DNA of 64,000 nucleotides from Campylobacter sp. RM6914 (GTDB lineage Bacteria; Campylobacterota; Campylobacteria; Campylobacterales; Campylobacteraceae): NCBI RefSeq assembly GCF_004803835.1, contig NZ_CP012545.1, positions 992,001 to 1,056,000 of the forward strand, read 5' to 3'. Shown piece by piece: positions 55,543 to 64,000 of this stretch (position 1 is its first letter; each line of letters starts with the position of its first letter). The notes under the pieces were generated by a model. It saw only the letters and a program-made list of their open reading frames with translations, ran no database searches and was not told where the DNA came from. The position numbers and the translations under genes were made by a program.

Positions 55543-56751
55543 TTACCAATCACTTGGATCGAGTGGCTCGTTAGGCGTAAAAGTGCATTCGCTACCTTTG
55601 CATTTTACAGCTGCATCTATATAAACACCTTTTGTAAAGCCACCTTTTTTAGCCTTAGACTGTGCTTCTAAAGCACGACCGCCGGCTGCGCAGTGAAAGA
55701 TTACATAAGTGTCAGGAAGTTTTGATAAAAATGTCTTTTCGTCATTTTCTTCAATAGATATATGAAGTGAACCAGGAACAAAACCTGTCGCTCTCTCATC
55801 GCTTCTTCTTACGTCAACTATAGTTACGCCTGCCGGTAATTTTTTATAATTTGCCAAAAACCATTCGCCGTCAACAGAACCTATGTCAAGCCCTTTTTTG
55901 ATCGGCCCCATAAACGGTGTGCTAAGTTTTGCAACGGCTCCGCTTGCTGCGGCTTCGCTTCCACCTTTAGTTGTTTTTAGCCCCGCTTCTTTCCATGCAG
56001 GAACTCCCGCTGAGTAGTTTGCAACTTTAGTATAACCAAGAGAGACTAGCTTTTGAGCTACTATGTGTGACTTTTTGCAGTCATAACCTTGGCAAAACGT
56101 AATAATCTGCGTATCTTTGGCACTTGGAAATCTACCGCTAAGTTTATCAAGCTCGGTATCTGTTATAGATATCGCTCCAGGGATGCTTTCTGCTAGAAAT
56201 TTAGCATAAGGTCTAGCATCTATCATAAATGCCGAGTTGGCGTCAAATGCATTTTTAACAGTTGGGGTACCAACTTCGATATAGTCTTTTTTAGACCATT
56301 CAGGATAGCCTGCTTGGTATAATTTTACGTTTTTATAACCTAGCTCTTTAAGCATGATGGCCACTTTTGGACTTTTTGCACAGTCCCAACCTTGACAAAA
56401 AACGATAATCTCTTTGTCTTTTGGCGTGCCGTCTATCCTTTTTACATGATCTTTAAAGTCCGTATCATGAATTTGGATACTTGACGGGATAGTTCCTGCA
56501 TTATAATGTCTATCAGGTCTTGCGTCTATAAATAACGCTTCCGAATTACCCCTCATACCGCTTCCAAGCTTGCTTCTTACATAAGAAAAGTCTACAACCT
56601 CAAGCTTGCCTTTTTCGATTAACGACTTAACCGAGTCGGACGGTTTTGTAGCTATAGCTTGTGCCGCTGTAGCAGAAGTATTTGACGTAGCACAACCGCT
56701 AAACATCAAAGCCGTTGTAAGCGCAATAGCGCTAATAAATTTCAATTGCAT
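55543..56751 (-). CDS. lipoprotein with three rhodanese domains
   Basis: 402 residues, lipobox MFSGC (Cys19). Three rhodanese-like domains: about 45-155 with loop CQGWDC, 160-255 with CQGYDC and 285-390 with CAAGGR. All three retain the catalytic Cys that carries a persulfide; the first two share an odd double-cysteine loop. This would move or store sulfane sulfur on the membrane surface. It follows the SQR-like gene by 24 bp, so sulfide oxidised there could be passed on (inference). Confidence 0.88.
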   Translation of the reverse strand: MQLKFISAIALTTALMFSGCATSNTSATAAQAIATKPSDSVKSLIEKGKLEVVDFSYVRSKLGSGMRGNSEALFIDARPDRHYNAGTIPSSIQIHDTDFKDHVKRIDGTPKDKEIIVFCQGWDCAKSPKVAIMLKELGYKNVKLYQAGYPEWSKKDYIEVGTPTVKNAFDANSAFMIDARPYAKFLAESIPGAISITDTELDKLSGRFPSAKDTQIITFCQGYDCKKSHIVAQKLVSLGYTKVANYSAGVPAWKEAGLKTTKGGSEAAASGAVAKLSTPFMGPIKKGLDIGSVDGEWFLANYKKLPAGVTIVDVRRSDERATGFVPGSLHISIEENDEKTFLSKLPDTYVIFHCAAGGRALEAQSKAKKGGFTKGVYIDAAVKCKGSECTFTPNEPLDPSDW

Positions 56752-56775
56752 AGTTTCTCCTTTTGTAAAAATGGT

Positions 56776-58245
56776 TTAAATTCTTCCAGGTAGCATTCCG
56801 TGGAAAATTATAGGTTTCATCATATATACCTTAAGCAACCACATACTCCATCGCTCTTTAGTCGGATCAAGAGGGAAAGACGGCGCAGGCTTGCCAGACC
56901 AGTCAAACTCGGCAAACATTACGGTGCCGATACTTGTGATAAACGGACAAACTGTATATCCGTCGTATTTAGCAGGCAGCTTATCTTTTTTCTCCATTAC
57001 GGCGATTAGGTTATCCACAAGCACGTGATACTGTTTTCTAGAGCTTCCGCCGGTTTTTCCAAGAGGCACGGCAGCACAGTCACCTATAGCAAAGACATTC
57101 GGATAGGCTGTATGTTGAAGCGTTTCTTTATTAGCCGGCACCCAGCTAGCAGGCGAGCCAAGAGGTGATTTACCTACAGCATCTGGTGCTTTTTGAGGTG
57201 GAACAACATGTAAAAAGTCAAATTTTTTCTCAAATGTTTCCTTTTTGGTTATCATCTCATACTCTTCTAGGTCTTTATCCCACTCGCCTTTTTCGACCCA
57301 TGTTTTTTCAAAAGTTGCAACTTGATTTTGAGTATCTACCGCTACCAAACGTGTTTTAAATTCCCATTTAAAATCGCGCTTGCTAAACTGCTCTTCTATA
57401 GCTTTTGCATATTCGGGCACTCCAAAAAGCTTGTCGCTATTTGTGTAAAATAAAATTTCAACCTTATCTCTTACGCCTGCTTTTTTAATTAGATCGTTTG
57501 CGATATACATTACCTTTTTAGGTGCGCCACCGCATTTTACAGCAGTAGGTGAGTCTGTAAAGATAAGTTGGAGTTTTTCGTTACCTTTTAAATTTTTAGC
57601 CTTTTTTATTATCTCTTGTATACCATCATAAGTATCAACGGAACCTTCTGCAAAATAAAGCGAATAAACACCGTTTTTGCCGACTTTTTTACGCACTTCG
57701 TCGCAATTTCCAAGAGTGGTTATCTCACCCTCAAGACCTTTTATGGCTCCATAATTTAAAGTAACACCCATAGCAACCACAAGATAGTCGTAACCAACCT
57801 CGGTGCCGTCTTCAAGTATCACTTTGTTATTTTCAGGATCGAAATTTTTAGCTGCTTTTTGTATCCAATTAACCTCTTTTGGCATGAAGTCACTTGTTTG
57901 ATAAATAATATCTTCTTTCTTATATACACCTGCGGCTATAAGAGTCTGACCGGCCTGATATGAAACAGATATAGGATTTGGCTCGATCACGGTTATATCT
58001 GGGCTTCTTAGTCTTTTGCAAAGTTTTGCCGCAGTCGCAACACCGGACAAACCGCCTCCAACGATGACTATCCTGCCAGTAGCCGAAGAGGCAGCTTGGG
58101 CTGATACAGGTGCAGCTGCATTTGACAACACTCCCGCCGCTAAAGGTGAGATAGCTATAAGTTTCATTGCCTCTCTACGAGAAAGCTTATGACCATTTTT
58201 TTCAAGCTCATCAAGAACTTCATTGATAATCTTGTCTTGGCTCAT
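56776..58245 (-). CDS. Tat-exported sulfide:quinone oxidoreductase-like FAD protein
   Basis: 489 residues with a Tat-like signal (LSRREAMKLIAIS) that has an unusual ~20-residue lead. FAD motif IVIVGGGLSGVATAAKL, second dinucleotide segment and FAIGDCAAVPLGKTGGS for the C-terminal FAD contact. SQR-type cysteines appear in AVKCGGAPKK and CPFITSIG, and the tail LKVYMMKPIIFHGMLPGR looks membrane-associating. SQR/flavocytochrome c-type enzymes oxidise sulfide to polysulfide. Flanked by the triple rhodanese gene and divergent from a haem-less cytochrome-like protein, which supports sulfur chemistry. Confidence 0.85.
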   Translation of the reverse strand: MSQDKIINEVLDELEKNGHKLSRREAMKLIAISPLAAGVLSNAAAPVSAQAASSATGRIVIVGGGLSGVATAAKLCKRLRSPDITVIEPNPISVSYQAGQTLIAAGVYKKEDIIYQTSDFMPKEVNWIQKAAKNFDPENNKVILEDGTEVGYDYLVVAMGVTLNYGAIKGLEGEITTLGNCDEVRKKVGKNGVYSLYFAEGSVDTYDGIQEIIKKAKNLKGNEKLQLIFTDSPTAVKCGGAPKKVMYIANDLIKKAGVRDKVEILFYTNSDKLFGVPEYAKAIEEQFSKRDFKWEFKTRLVAVDTQNQVATFEKTWVEKGEWDKDLEEYEMITKKETFEKKFDFLHVVPPQKAPDAVGKSPLGSPASWVPANKETLQHTAYPNVFAIGDCAAVPLGKTGGSSRKQYHVLVDNLIAVMEKKDKLPAKYDGYTVCPFITSIGTVMFAEFDWSGKPAPSFPLDPTKERWSMWLLKVYMMKPIIFHGMLPGRI

Positions 58246-58283
58246 AAAATACTCCTTTATATAAAATCATATTTTTAAATTTT

Positions 58284-58359
58284 AAAGTTACATTGTTCTT
58301 TTAAGGAACACAGCAATTGTATCATCATCTAAAAATTTATTTTGTAACAAAGTTACATT
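58284..58359. promoter_or_regulatory. divergent control region with repeat and palindrome
   Basis: Between the SQR-like gene and the gene at 58430, AAAGTTACATT occurs twice (58284-58294 and 58349-58359). The second lies in a perfect palindrome TGTAAC-AAA-GTTACA (58343-58357). A further imperfect inverted repeat TGTTC...GAACA is at 58294-58310. These are candidate operators for a shared regulator. Confidence 0.5.
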
Positions 58360-58429
58360 ATTTTAGACTGACATTAAGCTATGATTACAGTGTTAAAACA
58401 AAATTTTAAACATACCAAAAGGAGTAGAA

Positions 58430-58768
58430 ATGAAAAAAATAATCTCATGCGCTTTAATAGCAATGATGGGGCTTTCAATAGCCAGTACTACGGCATTTGC
58501 CGACTATGCAAGAGGTCAAAAGCTATATCTTAAGTTTATGAAAGATGCTACAGGCATAAAAGGTGATGCTTTTGCGGCACAACACACAATAGCAGAGTGG
58601 AAAGGCATGTGTGAAAACGAAGGTGAAGGCTTTATAAAGGCGATGTCATCGAAGTTTCCAAGTGCAAATGATTTTTTAAGTGGAGCACAATTTAAGAAAT
58701 TTCAACCTGACATTTGTGACTTTGTGATCCATTACGCAAAAGATAGCGGCAACGTTCCTTCTTGCTAA
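58430..58768 (+). CDS. small secreted cytochrome-c-like protein without haem motif
   Basis: 112 residues with a signal peptide cleaved after AFA near residue 24. The mature ~88 residues read like class I cytochromes of the group (YARGQKLYLKFMKDATG...FAAQHTIAEWKGM...F...IHYAKDSG), but no CXXCH exists. Cysteines sit at three later places (GMCENE, DICDF and the C-terminal SC). It could be a sulfur carrier or a partner of the SQR-like protein. Strong RBS AAAAGGAG. Function inferred only by context. Confidence 0.7.
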   Translation: MKKIISCALIAMMGLSIASTTAFADYARGQKLYLKFMKDATGIKGDAFAAQHTIAEWKGMCENEGEGFIKAMSSKFPSANDFLSGAQFKKFQPDICDFVIHYAKDSGNVPSC

Positions 58769-58776
58769 AAACCTTA

Positions 58777-58808
58777 TTCACTCCTGAATTTTAAAATTTA
58801 GGAGTGAA
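58777..58808. terminator. bidirectional terminator
   Basis: A 15-bp stem with one G-U pair (arms 58777-58791 and 58794-58808, ttcactcctgaattt / aaatttaggagtgaa) sits between two convergent genes and is flanked by A/T runs. Confidence 0.75.
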
Positions 58809-58819
58809 AATTTTACTTT

Positions 58820-60760
58820 CTACACTAAATTCTCTAAATTTTCTGAAATTTCAAGCACTTCAAAATATTCATTTTCTAATTTTTCAAGCTCGGCTTTTTT
58901 ACTTTCAAGTTCGTCGTAAATTTTATTAATACCAATCTCTTGATAAATTTGCGGATCGCTTAAAGCTGTTTCAAGCTCTAAAATTTTAGCCTCTAAACTT
59001 TCTATCAAAGCCGGATTTTCATTTAAAATTTTGTTTTGTTTGTAACTTAACTTTGATCCGCTTTTTTGCTTTTGAACGGTTGTGGTTTGGTTTTTTATTA
59101 ACTCGTTTTCAAACTCATCTATCTCGCCAAGCTCATCTTTTAGCTCCAAATACGCGCTGTATTCATTATGCACAACCTCGATATTTTGACCCTCAAATGC
59201 CCAAAGTTTATTTGAAATTTTATCAACAAAATACCTGTCATGACTTACAAAGATAATCGCTCCCGTAAAGCTTTGCAGATACTCTTCAAGGATGTTTATG
59301 GTAGCGATATCAAGGTCATTTGTCGGCTCGTCAAGAACCAAAATATCATACTCTTTAGTAAAAAGAAGTGCAAGTGCGACGCGGTTTTTTTCACCACCGC
59401 TTAAAACACCTACTGGCTTATCAAGATACTCTTTTGGAAATAAAAAATTTTTAAGATATCCGTAAACGTGCATATTTCGTCCGCGCACCATCACGTGATC
59501 ACCGCCATTTGGGCAAAAAATTTCTATTAAATTTTTATCATCGTTTAGTTCGCTTCGATTTTGATCAAAGTATCCAACCCTCACTTCTCCACGCTCTATC
59601 TTGCCTTTAAATGGCGGGATTTTGCCCAAAAGAGCTTTTAAAAGCGTGCTTTTACCACTTCCGTTTCGCCCTACTATCGCTATACGTTCACCTTGAAGAA
59701 TTCTTGCGTTAAAGTCCTTTAACAGCTCTTTATCGCCAATTTTTAGCGTCAGGTCTTTTACCTCAAAAAGCATTTTTTTACGATTAGTCGAGTGGGTTTG
59801 GTTGAAATTTTTACTTGCGCGTTCCAGTTCTAGCTTTACGCGTCTTATCACGCCTGGGTTTTTCTTGGCTTCTTCGCGCATAGCCAGCACACGTTCTTTA
59901 CGTCCTTCATTACGCTTTAGCCTTGCTTTAACACCGCGTCTTAGCCACTCCTCTTCGCTTTTTAAATTTTTTAAAAGCGTCTCATGGGTTTTAGCCATAC
60001 TCTCTAAAATTTCTTGTTTTTTAGCCAAATAATACGCATATCCGCCGTCAAATGACCTTATTTTCGCCTCTTCTATCTCTATGCTTCTAGTTGCGATAGC
60101 ATCTATAAAATAGCGATCGTGACTTATAAATATAATGGTTTGCTTTGAGTTTTTAAGCATATCCTCTAAAAATCTAACCATATAAACATCAAGATGGTTT
60201 GTAGGCTCATCAAGCAGTAAAACATCAGGCTTTTTAAGGATAAGTGCACCCAGTGCAACACGCCTGATCTCTCCTCCGCTTAGGCTGTTTACTAGGCGAT
60301 TTTCATACTCTTTTAGACTAAATTGAACAAGCACTTGCTCTATGCTTCGCTCTATATCCCAGCCGTCTTTACTCTCTATAAATTTAATAAGCTCATCGGC
60401 CCTTGCGTGTATGGCGGTATTTTCAGGCTCATGAGCAAGAATTTCAACCACTTTTGCATACTCGTCACGTGCTTCAAAAATTTCTTTAAGTTCTAAATTT
60501 AAAACACCTTTAACACTTAAACCATCATCGTATTTTGGGGCCTGAGAGAGCATTTGCACGCTTATGTTGTTTTGTGTTACAACACGTCCGCTATCAACAT
60601 CATAAGCACCGCAGATAATCTTCATCAATGTGCTTTTACCACCACCGTTTTTGCCGATTATGGCGATTCTCTCGCGTTCATTTATACTTAGGCTAACTTC
60701 ATTTAAAATTTCATTTGGACCAAATTTTTTACTAACTTCGATAAGATCTATCAACGCCAT
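58820..60760 (-). CDS. ABC-F family ATPase (Uup/EttA-like)
   Basis: 646 residues from ATG 60760 (MALIDLIEVSKKFG), preferred because AGG lies 8 bases before it; a longer frame lacks this. Two ABC modules: Walker A GKNGGGKST and GRNGSGKST, signatures LSGGEIRRVALG and LSGGEKNRVALA, Walker B with DEPTNHLD and DEPTNDLD. A C-terminal coiled coil (about 545-640) matches Uup-type proteins. No membrane domain. They act on the ribosome or in DNA metabolism. 9 bp after the NSS gene. Confidence 0.92.
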   Translation of the reverse strand: MALIDLIEVSKKFGPNEILNEVSLSINERERIAIIGKNGGGKSTLMKIICGAYDVDSGRVVTQNNISVQMLSQAPKYDDGLSVKGVLNLELKEIFEARDEYAKVVEILAHEPENTAIHARADELIKFIESKDGWDIERSIEQVLVQFSLKEYENRLVNSLSGGEIRRVALGALILKKPDVLLLDEPTNHLDVYMVRFLEDMLKNSKQTIIFISHDRYFIDAIATRSIEIEEAKIRSFDGGYAYYLAKKQEILESMAKTHETLLKNLKSEEEWLRRGVKARLKRNEGRKERVLAMREEAKKNPGVIRRVKLELERASKNFNQTHSTNRKKMLFEVKDLTLKIGDKELLKDFNARILQGERIAIVGRNGSGKSTLLKALLGKIPPFKGKIERGEVRVGYFDQNRSELNDDKNLIEIFCPNGGDHVMVRGRNMHVYGYLKNFLFPKEYLDKPVGVLSGGEKNRVALALLFTKEYDILVLDEPTNDLDIATINILEEYLQSFTGAIIFVSHDRYFVDKISNKLWAFEGQNIEVVHNEYSAYLELKDELGEIDEFENELIKNQTTTVQKQKSGSKLSYKQNKILNENPALIESLEAKILELETALSDPQIYQEIGINKIYDELESKKAELEKLENEYFEVLEISENLENLV

Positions 60761-60768
60761 TTTTAAAC

Positions 60769-62082
60769 CTAAAATGAAATTCCCATACTTAGCGCAATGA
60801 CGCAAAGCACAAAGGCAAGAGGAACATAAACATATCTTCCGATGTTATACCATAAGTCGCCGTGCTTTTTGGCCGCTCCAGTGTTTATCTCGTCCATTAT
60901 CTCCTCTTTTTTTATCACCCAAAACCAAGAAAGAGCGCCGATAACTGCACCGATAGGAATGATATATATGCTAACAAGATCCATCCACGGTCCCCAACTT
61001 GAGATCATCTCCATGTTTATACCAACTCCTAAGCATACAACACAAAGAGCGACAAGCACGTGAGTTCGTTTTAGTTTTGGAAATTTATGAAGTATCGACT
61101 CGGCTACAGCCTCAAACATATTTTGCAAAGATGAAATTCCGCCAAAAATAACAGCCGTAAAAAGTATGATCGCAAAAATTTGCCCACCTGGCATATCTTG
61201 TAAAATTTTAGGCAAGGTTACAAAAAGAAGTTTAGGTCCAGCAGCAGGATCCATAGAGTAGGCAAATACGGCAGGTATCATAACAAATGCCGCCACAGTA
61301 GCCGCTATGGTATCAAATATCGCCGTCTTTCTTGCAGAGTCAACCACGTCTTCAGTCTTTGGCAAATACGCACCATAAACTATCATGCCAGAGCCCGTAA
61401 TGGAAAGCGAGAAAAACGCCTGTCCCATAGCCGCAACCCAAACCATAGGGTCGCTAAGCTTTGAGAAATCAGCCTTAAATATAAATTTATACCCCTCAAA
61501 AGCACCATCAAGCATAGCAACACGCACCGCCAAAATAGTAAAAAGTATAAAAAATAACGGCATCATGATCTTGTTTGTTTTTTCGATACTTTTTGCTCCA
61601 AAAAATAACGTAAGCAAAGTGCCGACCACAACGATAATGTGAAAAGGCACAACCGAATACGGCGTAAGAGCGAAGGACTCAAACCAGGTATTTGTATCAA
61701 CGCTCATTAAAGAGCCACTAAGCGCTTGCGTTAAAGCCTTTAAAACGTAAGCTATGATTACCGCGTAGCCGATAGCTATACACATAGAGCCTGCAAGCGG
61801 TATCCAGCCTAAAATTTTACCAACGCCGCCGAGTCCTCTTGTTGCAAAGGCGTATTCGTATGAGCCAAGAGTTCCTGTTTTAGCCCTTCTGCCGATAGCA
61901 TACTCCGCACTTAATGCAACATAAGAAAAAAGTGCGATAAACATTAGATAGATGATCAAAAAAGCACCACCACCGTTTGCGCCGACCTTATACGGAAAGC
62001 CCCAGACATTCGCCATGCCAACGGCAGAGCCGACACACGCGATAATAAAAGCCCACCTAGAGGTAAAATTTTTCTTTTCCAT
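60769..62082 (-). CDS. NSS-family sodium-dependent transporter (second copy)
   Basis: 437 residues, about 11 helices. N-terminal FTSRWAFIIACVGSAVGMANVWGFPYKVGANGGGAF is the NSS helix 1 motif. It shares family but not close identity with the gene at 52-53 kb. Likely a Na+-coupled amino-acid transporter. RBS AACGGATG. Confidence 0.9.
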   Translation of the reverse strand: MEKKNFTSRWAFIIACVGSAVGMANVWGFPYKVGANGGGAFLIIYLMFIALFSYVALSAEYAIGRRAKTGTLGSYEYAFATRGLGGVGKILGWIPLAGSMCIAIGYAVIIAYVLKALTQALSGSLMSVDTNTWFESFALTPYSVVPFHIIVVVGTLLTLFFGAKSIEKTNKIMMPLFFILFTILAVRVAMLDGAFEGYKFIFKADFSKLSDPMVWVAAMGQAFFSLSITGSGMIVYGAYLPKTEDVVDSARKTAIFDTIAATVAAFVMIPAVFAYSMDPAAGPKLLFVTLPKILQDMPGGQIFAIILFTAVIFGGISSLQNMFEAVAESILHKFPKLKRTHVLVALCVVCLGVGINMEMISSWGPWMDLVSIYIIPIGAVIGALSWFWVIKKEEIMDEINTGAAKKHGDLWYNIGRYVYVPLAFVLCVIALSMGISF

Positions 62083-62244
62083 TTTTCATCCGTTAAAATT
62101 TAGTTTTTGTATGATTATACTTAAAAAATCTTATTTGTAAGAAACAATAATGCGTCCAAAAGCCAAAGTGTGTAAAATTTACAAGCTTTAAACTAAAATT
62201 TCTACTATTTTAGGTAAAATCAGCACTTTTATAAGGAAAATTTT

Positions 62245-63564
62245 ATGAATTTATCTCTCAAAAAACTTACCATACCTATATTTTTGGATATGTTTTTACA
62301 CTTTATAACACTCATCATAAACACATATATGGTGACAAAGGTAAGCGTTCATCTAGTCGGAGCTATGGGCGCAGGAAACCAAGTCATGGACCTGTTTATG
62401 ACGATATTTGGCTTTTTAAGCGTGGGTTGCTCTATCGTAGTGGCACAAGCCTTAGGCGCTAAGAACAAAAAACTTGTAAAACGCGTCATTCACGCAAGTA
62501 TAACATTTAACTCTATCGTAGGGCTTTTGTCTGCGACATTTATCTTTTTTTACGGATATGAAATTTTAGAGCTTCTAAAAGTCCCGGCAAATTTACAACA
62601 AGAAAGCTATACCTACTTACATATGCTTGGTTTTGCACTCATGTTTGACGGTATCGGCATGGTGCTTGCTGCGATTTTGCGCGTTTATGGATATGCTACC
62701 GAGGTTATGTTTGTTTCGTTTTTAATGAACATTATAACCGTTGCAGGTAACGCCATCATGCTTTTTGGTTGGTTTGGCTTGCCAAGTTACGGACTATACG
62801 GGGTTGCTATATCAACCATAGCAGGACGATTTGTCGGACTTATCGTGCTTGCCATTATGCTTATCCGCCTTGCAAAAGTTAGAATTTTCATTAAAAGACT
62901 ATTTAGCTTACCATTTAACGTCTTGCGTAAAATTTTGCATGTCGGGCTTCCAAGCGCCGGAGAAAACCTGCTTTGGATGGCTCAATACATGGTCGCCTTT
63001 GGCTTTGTTGCAAGTATGGGAGAAGCAAGTTTGTCGGTGCAAACAATTTACTTTCAAATAACACTTTTAATACTTCTGTGCGGGGCAAGCATAAGCATAG
63101 CAAACGAAGTTATAGTCGGGCATTTGGTTGGCGCTAAGCAGTTTGAAGAGGCTTATCTCCGTACTTTTAGGGCATTAAGATACGGCGTTATTGCAACCGT
63201 TGTTGTTGTGCTTATAATGTTTGCGTTAAAAGACCTTATCATGCATGAGTTAAATTTAACACAAGAGTTAAAAGATGTTATGTTGCCACTTTTTACACTA
63301 TCTATCGTGCTTGAGATCGGCAGGACATTTAATATCGTTATCGTAAATGCTCTTCGTGCTAGCGGCGATGCTAGATTTCCATTAATGACGGGCTTAGTTT
63401 TTATGTGGGGCGTAAGTCTTCCGCTTGGGTATTTTTTAGGAATTTATCTTGGCTGGGGGATACTTGGCGTTTGGATAGGATTTACGGCTGATGAATGGCT
63501 AAGAGGACTTGTTAATACTTGGCGCTGGAAGAGTAAAAAATGGCAGTCAAAACGGCTTGTATAA
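62245..63564 (+). CDS. MATE-family multidrug/Na+ antiporter
   Basis: 439 residues, 12 helices in two halves with MATE features: FLDMFLHFITLIINTYMVTKVSVHLVGAMGAGNQVM and GLPSAGENLLWM at the start of the second half. It exports organic cations or drugs in exchange for Na+ or H+. RBS TAAGGA, its own promoter upstream. It overlaps the next gene by 25 bp. Confidence 0.9.
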   Translation: MNLSLKKLTIPIFLDMFLHFITLIINTYMVTKVSVHLVGAMGAGNQVMDLFMTIFGFLSVGCSIVVAQALGAKNKKLVKRVIHASITFNSIVGLLSATFIFFYGYEILELLKVPANLQQESYTYLHMLGFALMFDGIGMVLAAILRVYGYATEVMFVSFLMNIITVAGNAIMLFGWFGLPSYGLYGVAISTIAGRFVGLIVLAIMLIRLAKVRIFIKRLFSLPFNVLRKILHVGLPSAGENLLWMAQYMVAFGFVASMGEASLSVQTIYFQITLLILLCGASISIANEVIVGHLVGAKQFEEAYLRTFRALRYGVIATVVVVLIMFALKDLIMHELNLTQELKDVMLPLFTLSIVLEIGRTFNIVIVNALRASGDARFPLMTGLVFMWGVSLPLGYFLGIYLGWGILGVWIGFTADEWLRGLVNTWRWKSKKWQSKRLV

Positions 63565-64000
63565 ATTTTTATAACCTACAAGTTAAGCTAAATTTCAAAC
63601 CGCGCGTTAAAAACACTCATTTAAGAGTAGCTAAAAACGCGCAAATTTCGATGACGCTACCCTTTCGTGCCACTCAAAAACAAGCTATAGATTTTTTAGA
63701 AAAAAACAAAGAGTGGCTTATAAATACACATGAGAGAATTTTAAAAAACATGCCAAAAGATGATGAATTTATCCTACTTGGCAAAATTTATAAGATAAAA
63801 TTCGATGAAATTTACAAGATACCTGTGATCGATGACAATGAAATTTTAGTAAAAGATAAAAACTTGCTTGAAAAATTTAAAAAAACCAGAGCAAAGGAAA
63901 TTTTTAGCAAAGCAATAATGGAATTTAAGCCACTTATGAATCGTGAGGTTAATCGCATCACCGTAAGAAATATGCAAACTAGATGGGGGAGTTGCAACTC
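63540..64000 (+). CDS. YgjP-like metallopeptidase (DUF45), 3' truncated by window
   Basis: 153 residues visible from ATG 63540 (MAVKTACINFYNLQVKLN), overlapping the MATE gene by 25 bp. N-terminal region with LRVAKNAQISMTLPFRATQKQAIDFLEKNKEWL, then the TRWGSC motif at the very end of the window. This is the YgjP/SprT-like family; the HExxH zinc site would lie just beyond. Role unclear. Confidence 0.85.
   Translation, partial: MAVKTACINFYNLQVKLNFKPRVKNTHLRVAKNAQISMTLPFRATQKQAIDFLEKNKEWLINTHERILKNMPKDDEFILLGKIYKIKFDEIYKIPVIDDNEILVKDKNLLEKFKKTRAKEIFSKAIMEFKPLMNREVNRITVRNMQTRWGSCN

Noticed and set aside
51964-62082. Two NSS transporters as a recent duplication
   Set aside because: Their helix 1 motifs differ strongly and neighbours are unrelated; they are separate family members.
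1-64000. tRNA, rRNA, prophage or insertion sequences
   Set aside because: No gap is large enough or folded like a tRNA, and no transposase, integrase or terminal repeats were seen by eye; a tRNAscan or Infernal run would settle small RNAs.

Overview
The window is AT-rich chromosomal DNA from a Campylobacter. The grounds are the gene order around secA/lolA, ftsA/ftsZ and rpmH-rnpA-yidD-yidC-jag-mnmE, the protein signatures, and the 'TTTTTTGATATAAT'-style promoters. The presence of mcc sulfite reductase genes points away from C. jejuni and towards the C. fetus/concisus/mucosalis/curvus side of the genus; this species-level guess is inference. No rRNA, tRNA, IS element, prophage or CRISPR array was seen. 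Coding density is very high and most genes sit on the minus strand.

Layout. 1-9.1 kb: end of a CPA2/Kef-type antiporter, a LolC/E-type permease, secA, lolA, a small periplasmic protein, a PIF1-like helicase and a lipoprotein with two peptidoglycan peptidase domains. 9.1-17.2 kb: DUF523 protein, class IV aminotransferase, ftsL-like gene, rsmH, a degenerate class II aldolase, PpiD/SurA-like chaperone, ftsA and ftsZ. 17.2-19.5 kb: a three-gene DUF2249 / haem-copper-oxidase-like / DUF59 operon whose promoter carries an FNR/DNR-type box centred at -41.5 from a predicted start. 19.5-21.1 kb: a chemoreceptor with a periplasmic c-type haem motif.

21.2-35.9 kb is the most distinctive region: a complete mcc (octahaem sulfite reductase) locus. 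A two-component system with a haem-motif sensor (mccR-mccS) is followed by mccA, which carries seven CXXCH motifs and one CX15CH motif. Then come an FKBP isomerase, an NrfC-type Fe-S protein, an NrfD-type quinol dehydrogenase, a dedicated CcsBA haem lyase, a Sel1-repeat protein and a tightly coupled block of NosL-like proteins and an FtsX/LolD-type ABC transporter. Since MccA of Wolinella has a haem-copper active site, the NosL/ABC block is most simply read as its copper-delivery machinery.

36-45.8 kb: purH, purL, a small unknown protein, an MdaB-like quinone reductase, mnmE, jag/khpB, yidC, yidD, rnpA (apparently with an AUU start) and rpmH. 45.9-53.3 kb: a family-4 UDG homologue lacking catalytic residues, a periplasmic-binding-like protein, ybgC, a split ThrE exporter, DUF4149, prmC, M48 protease and an NSS transporter. 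53.4-64 kb: BCCT transporter, triple-rhodanese lipoprotein, Tat-exported sulfide:quinone-reductase-like flavoprotein divergent from a haem-less cytochrome-like protein, ABC-F ATPase, second NSS transporter, MATE exporter and the start of a YgjP-type metallopeptidase cut by the window end. The sulfur genes at 55-58 kb and the mcc locus together suggest a periplasmic sulfur economy (sulfide/persulfide handling plus sulfite respiration).
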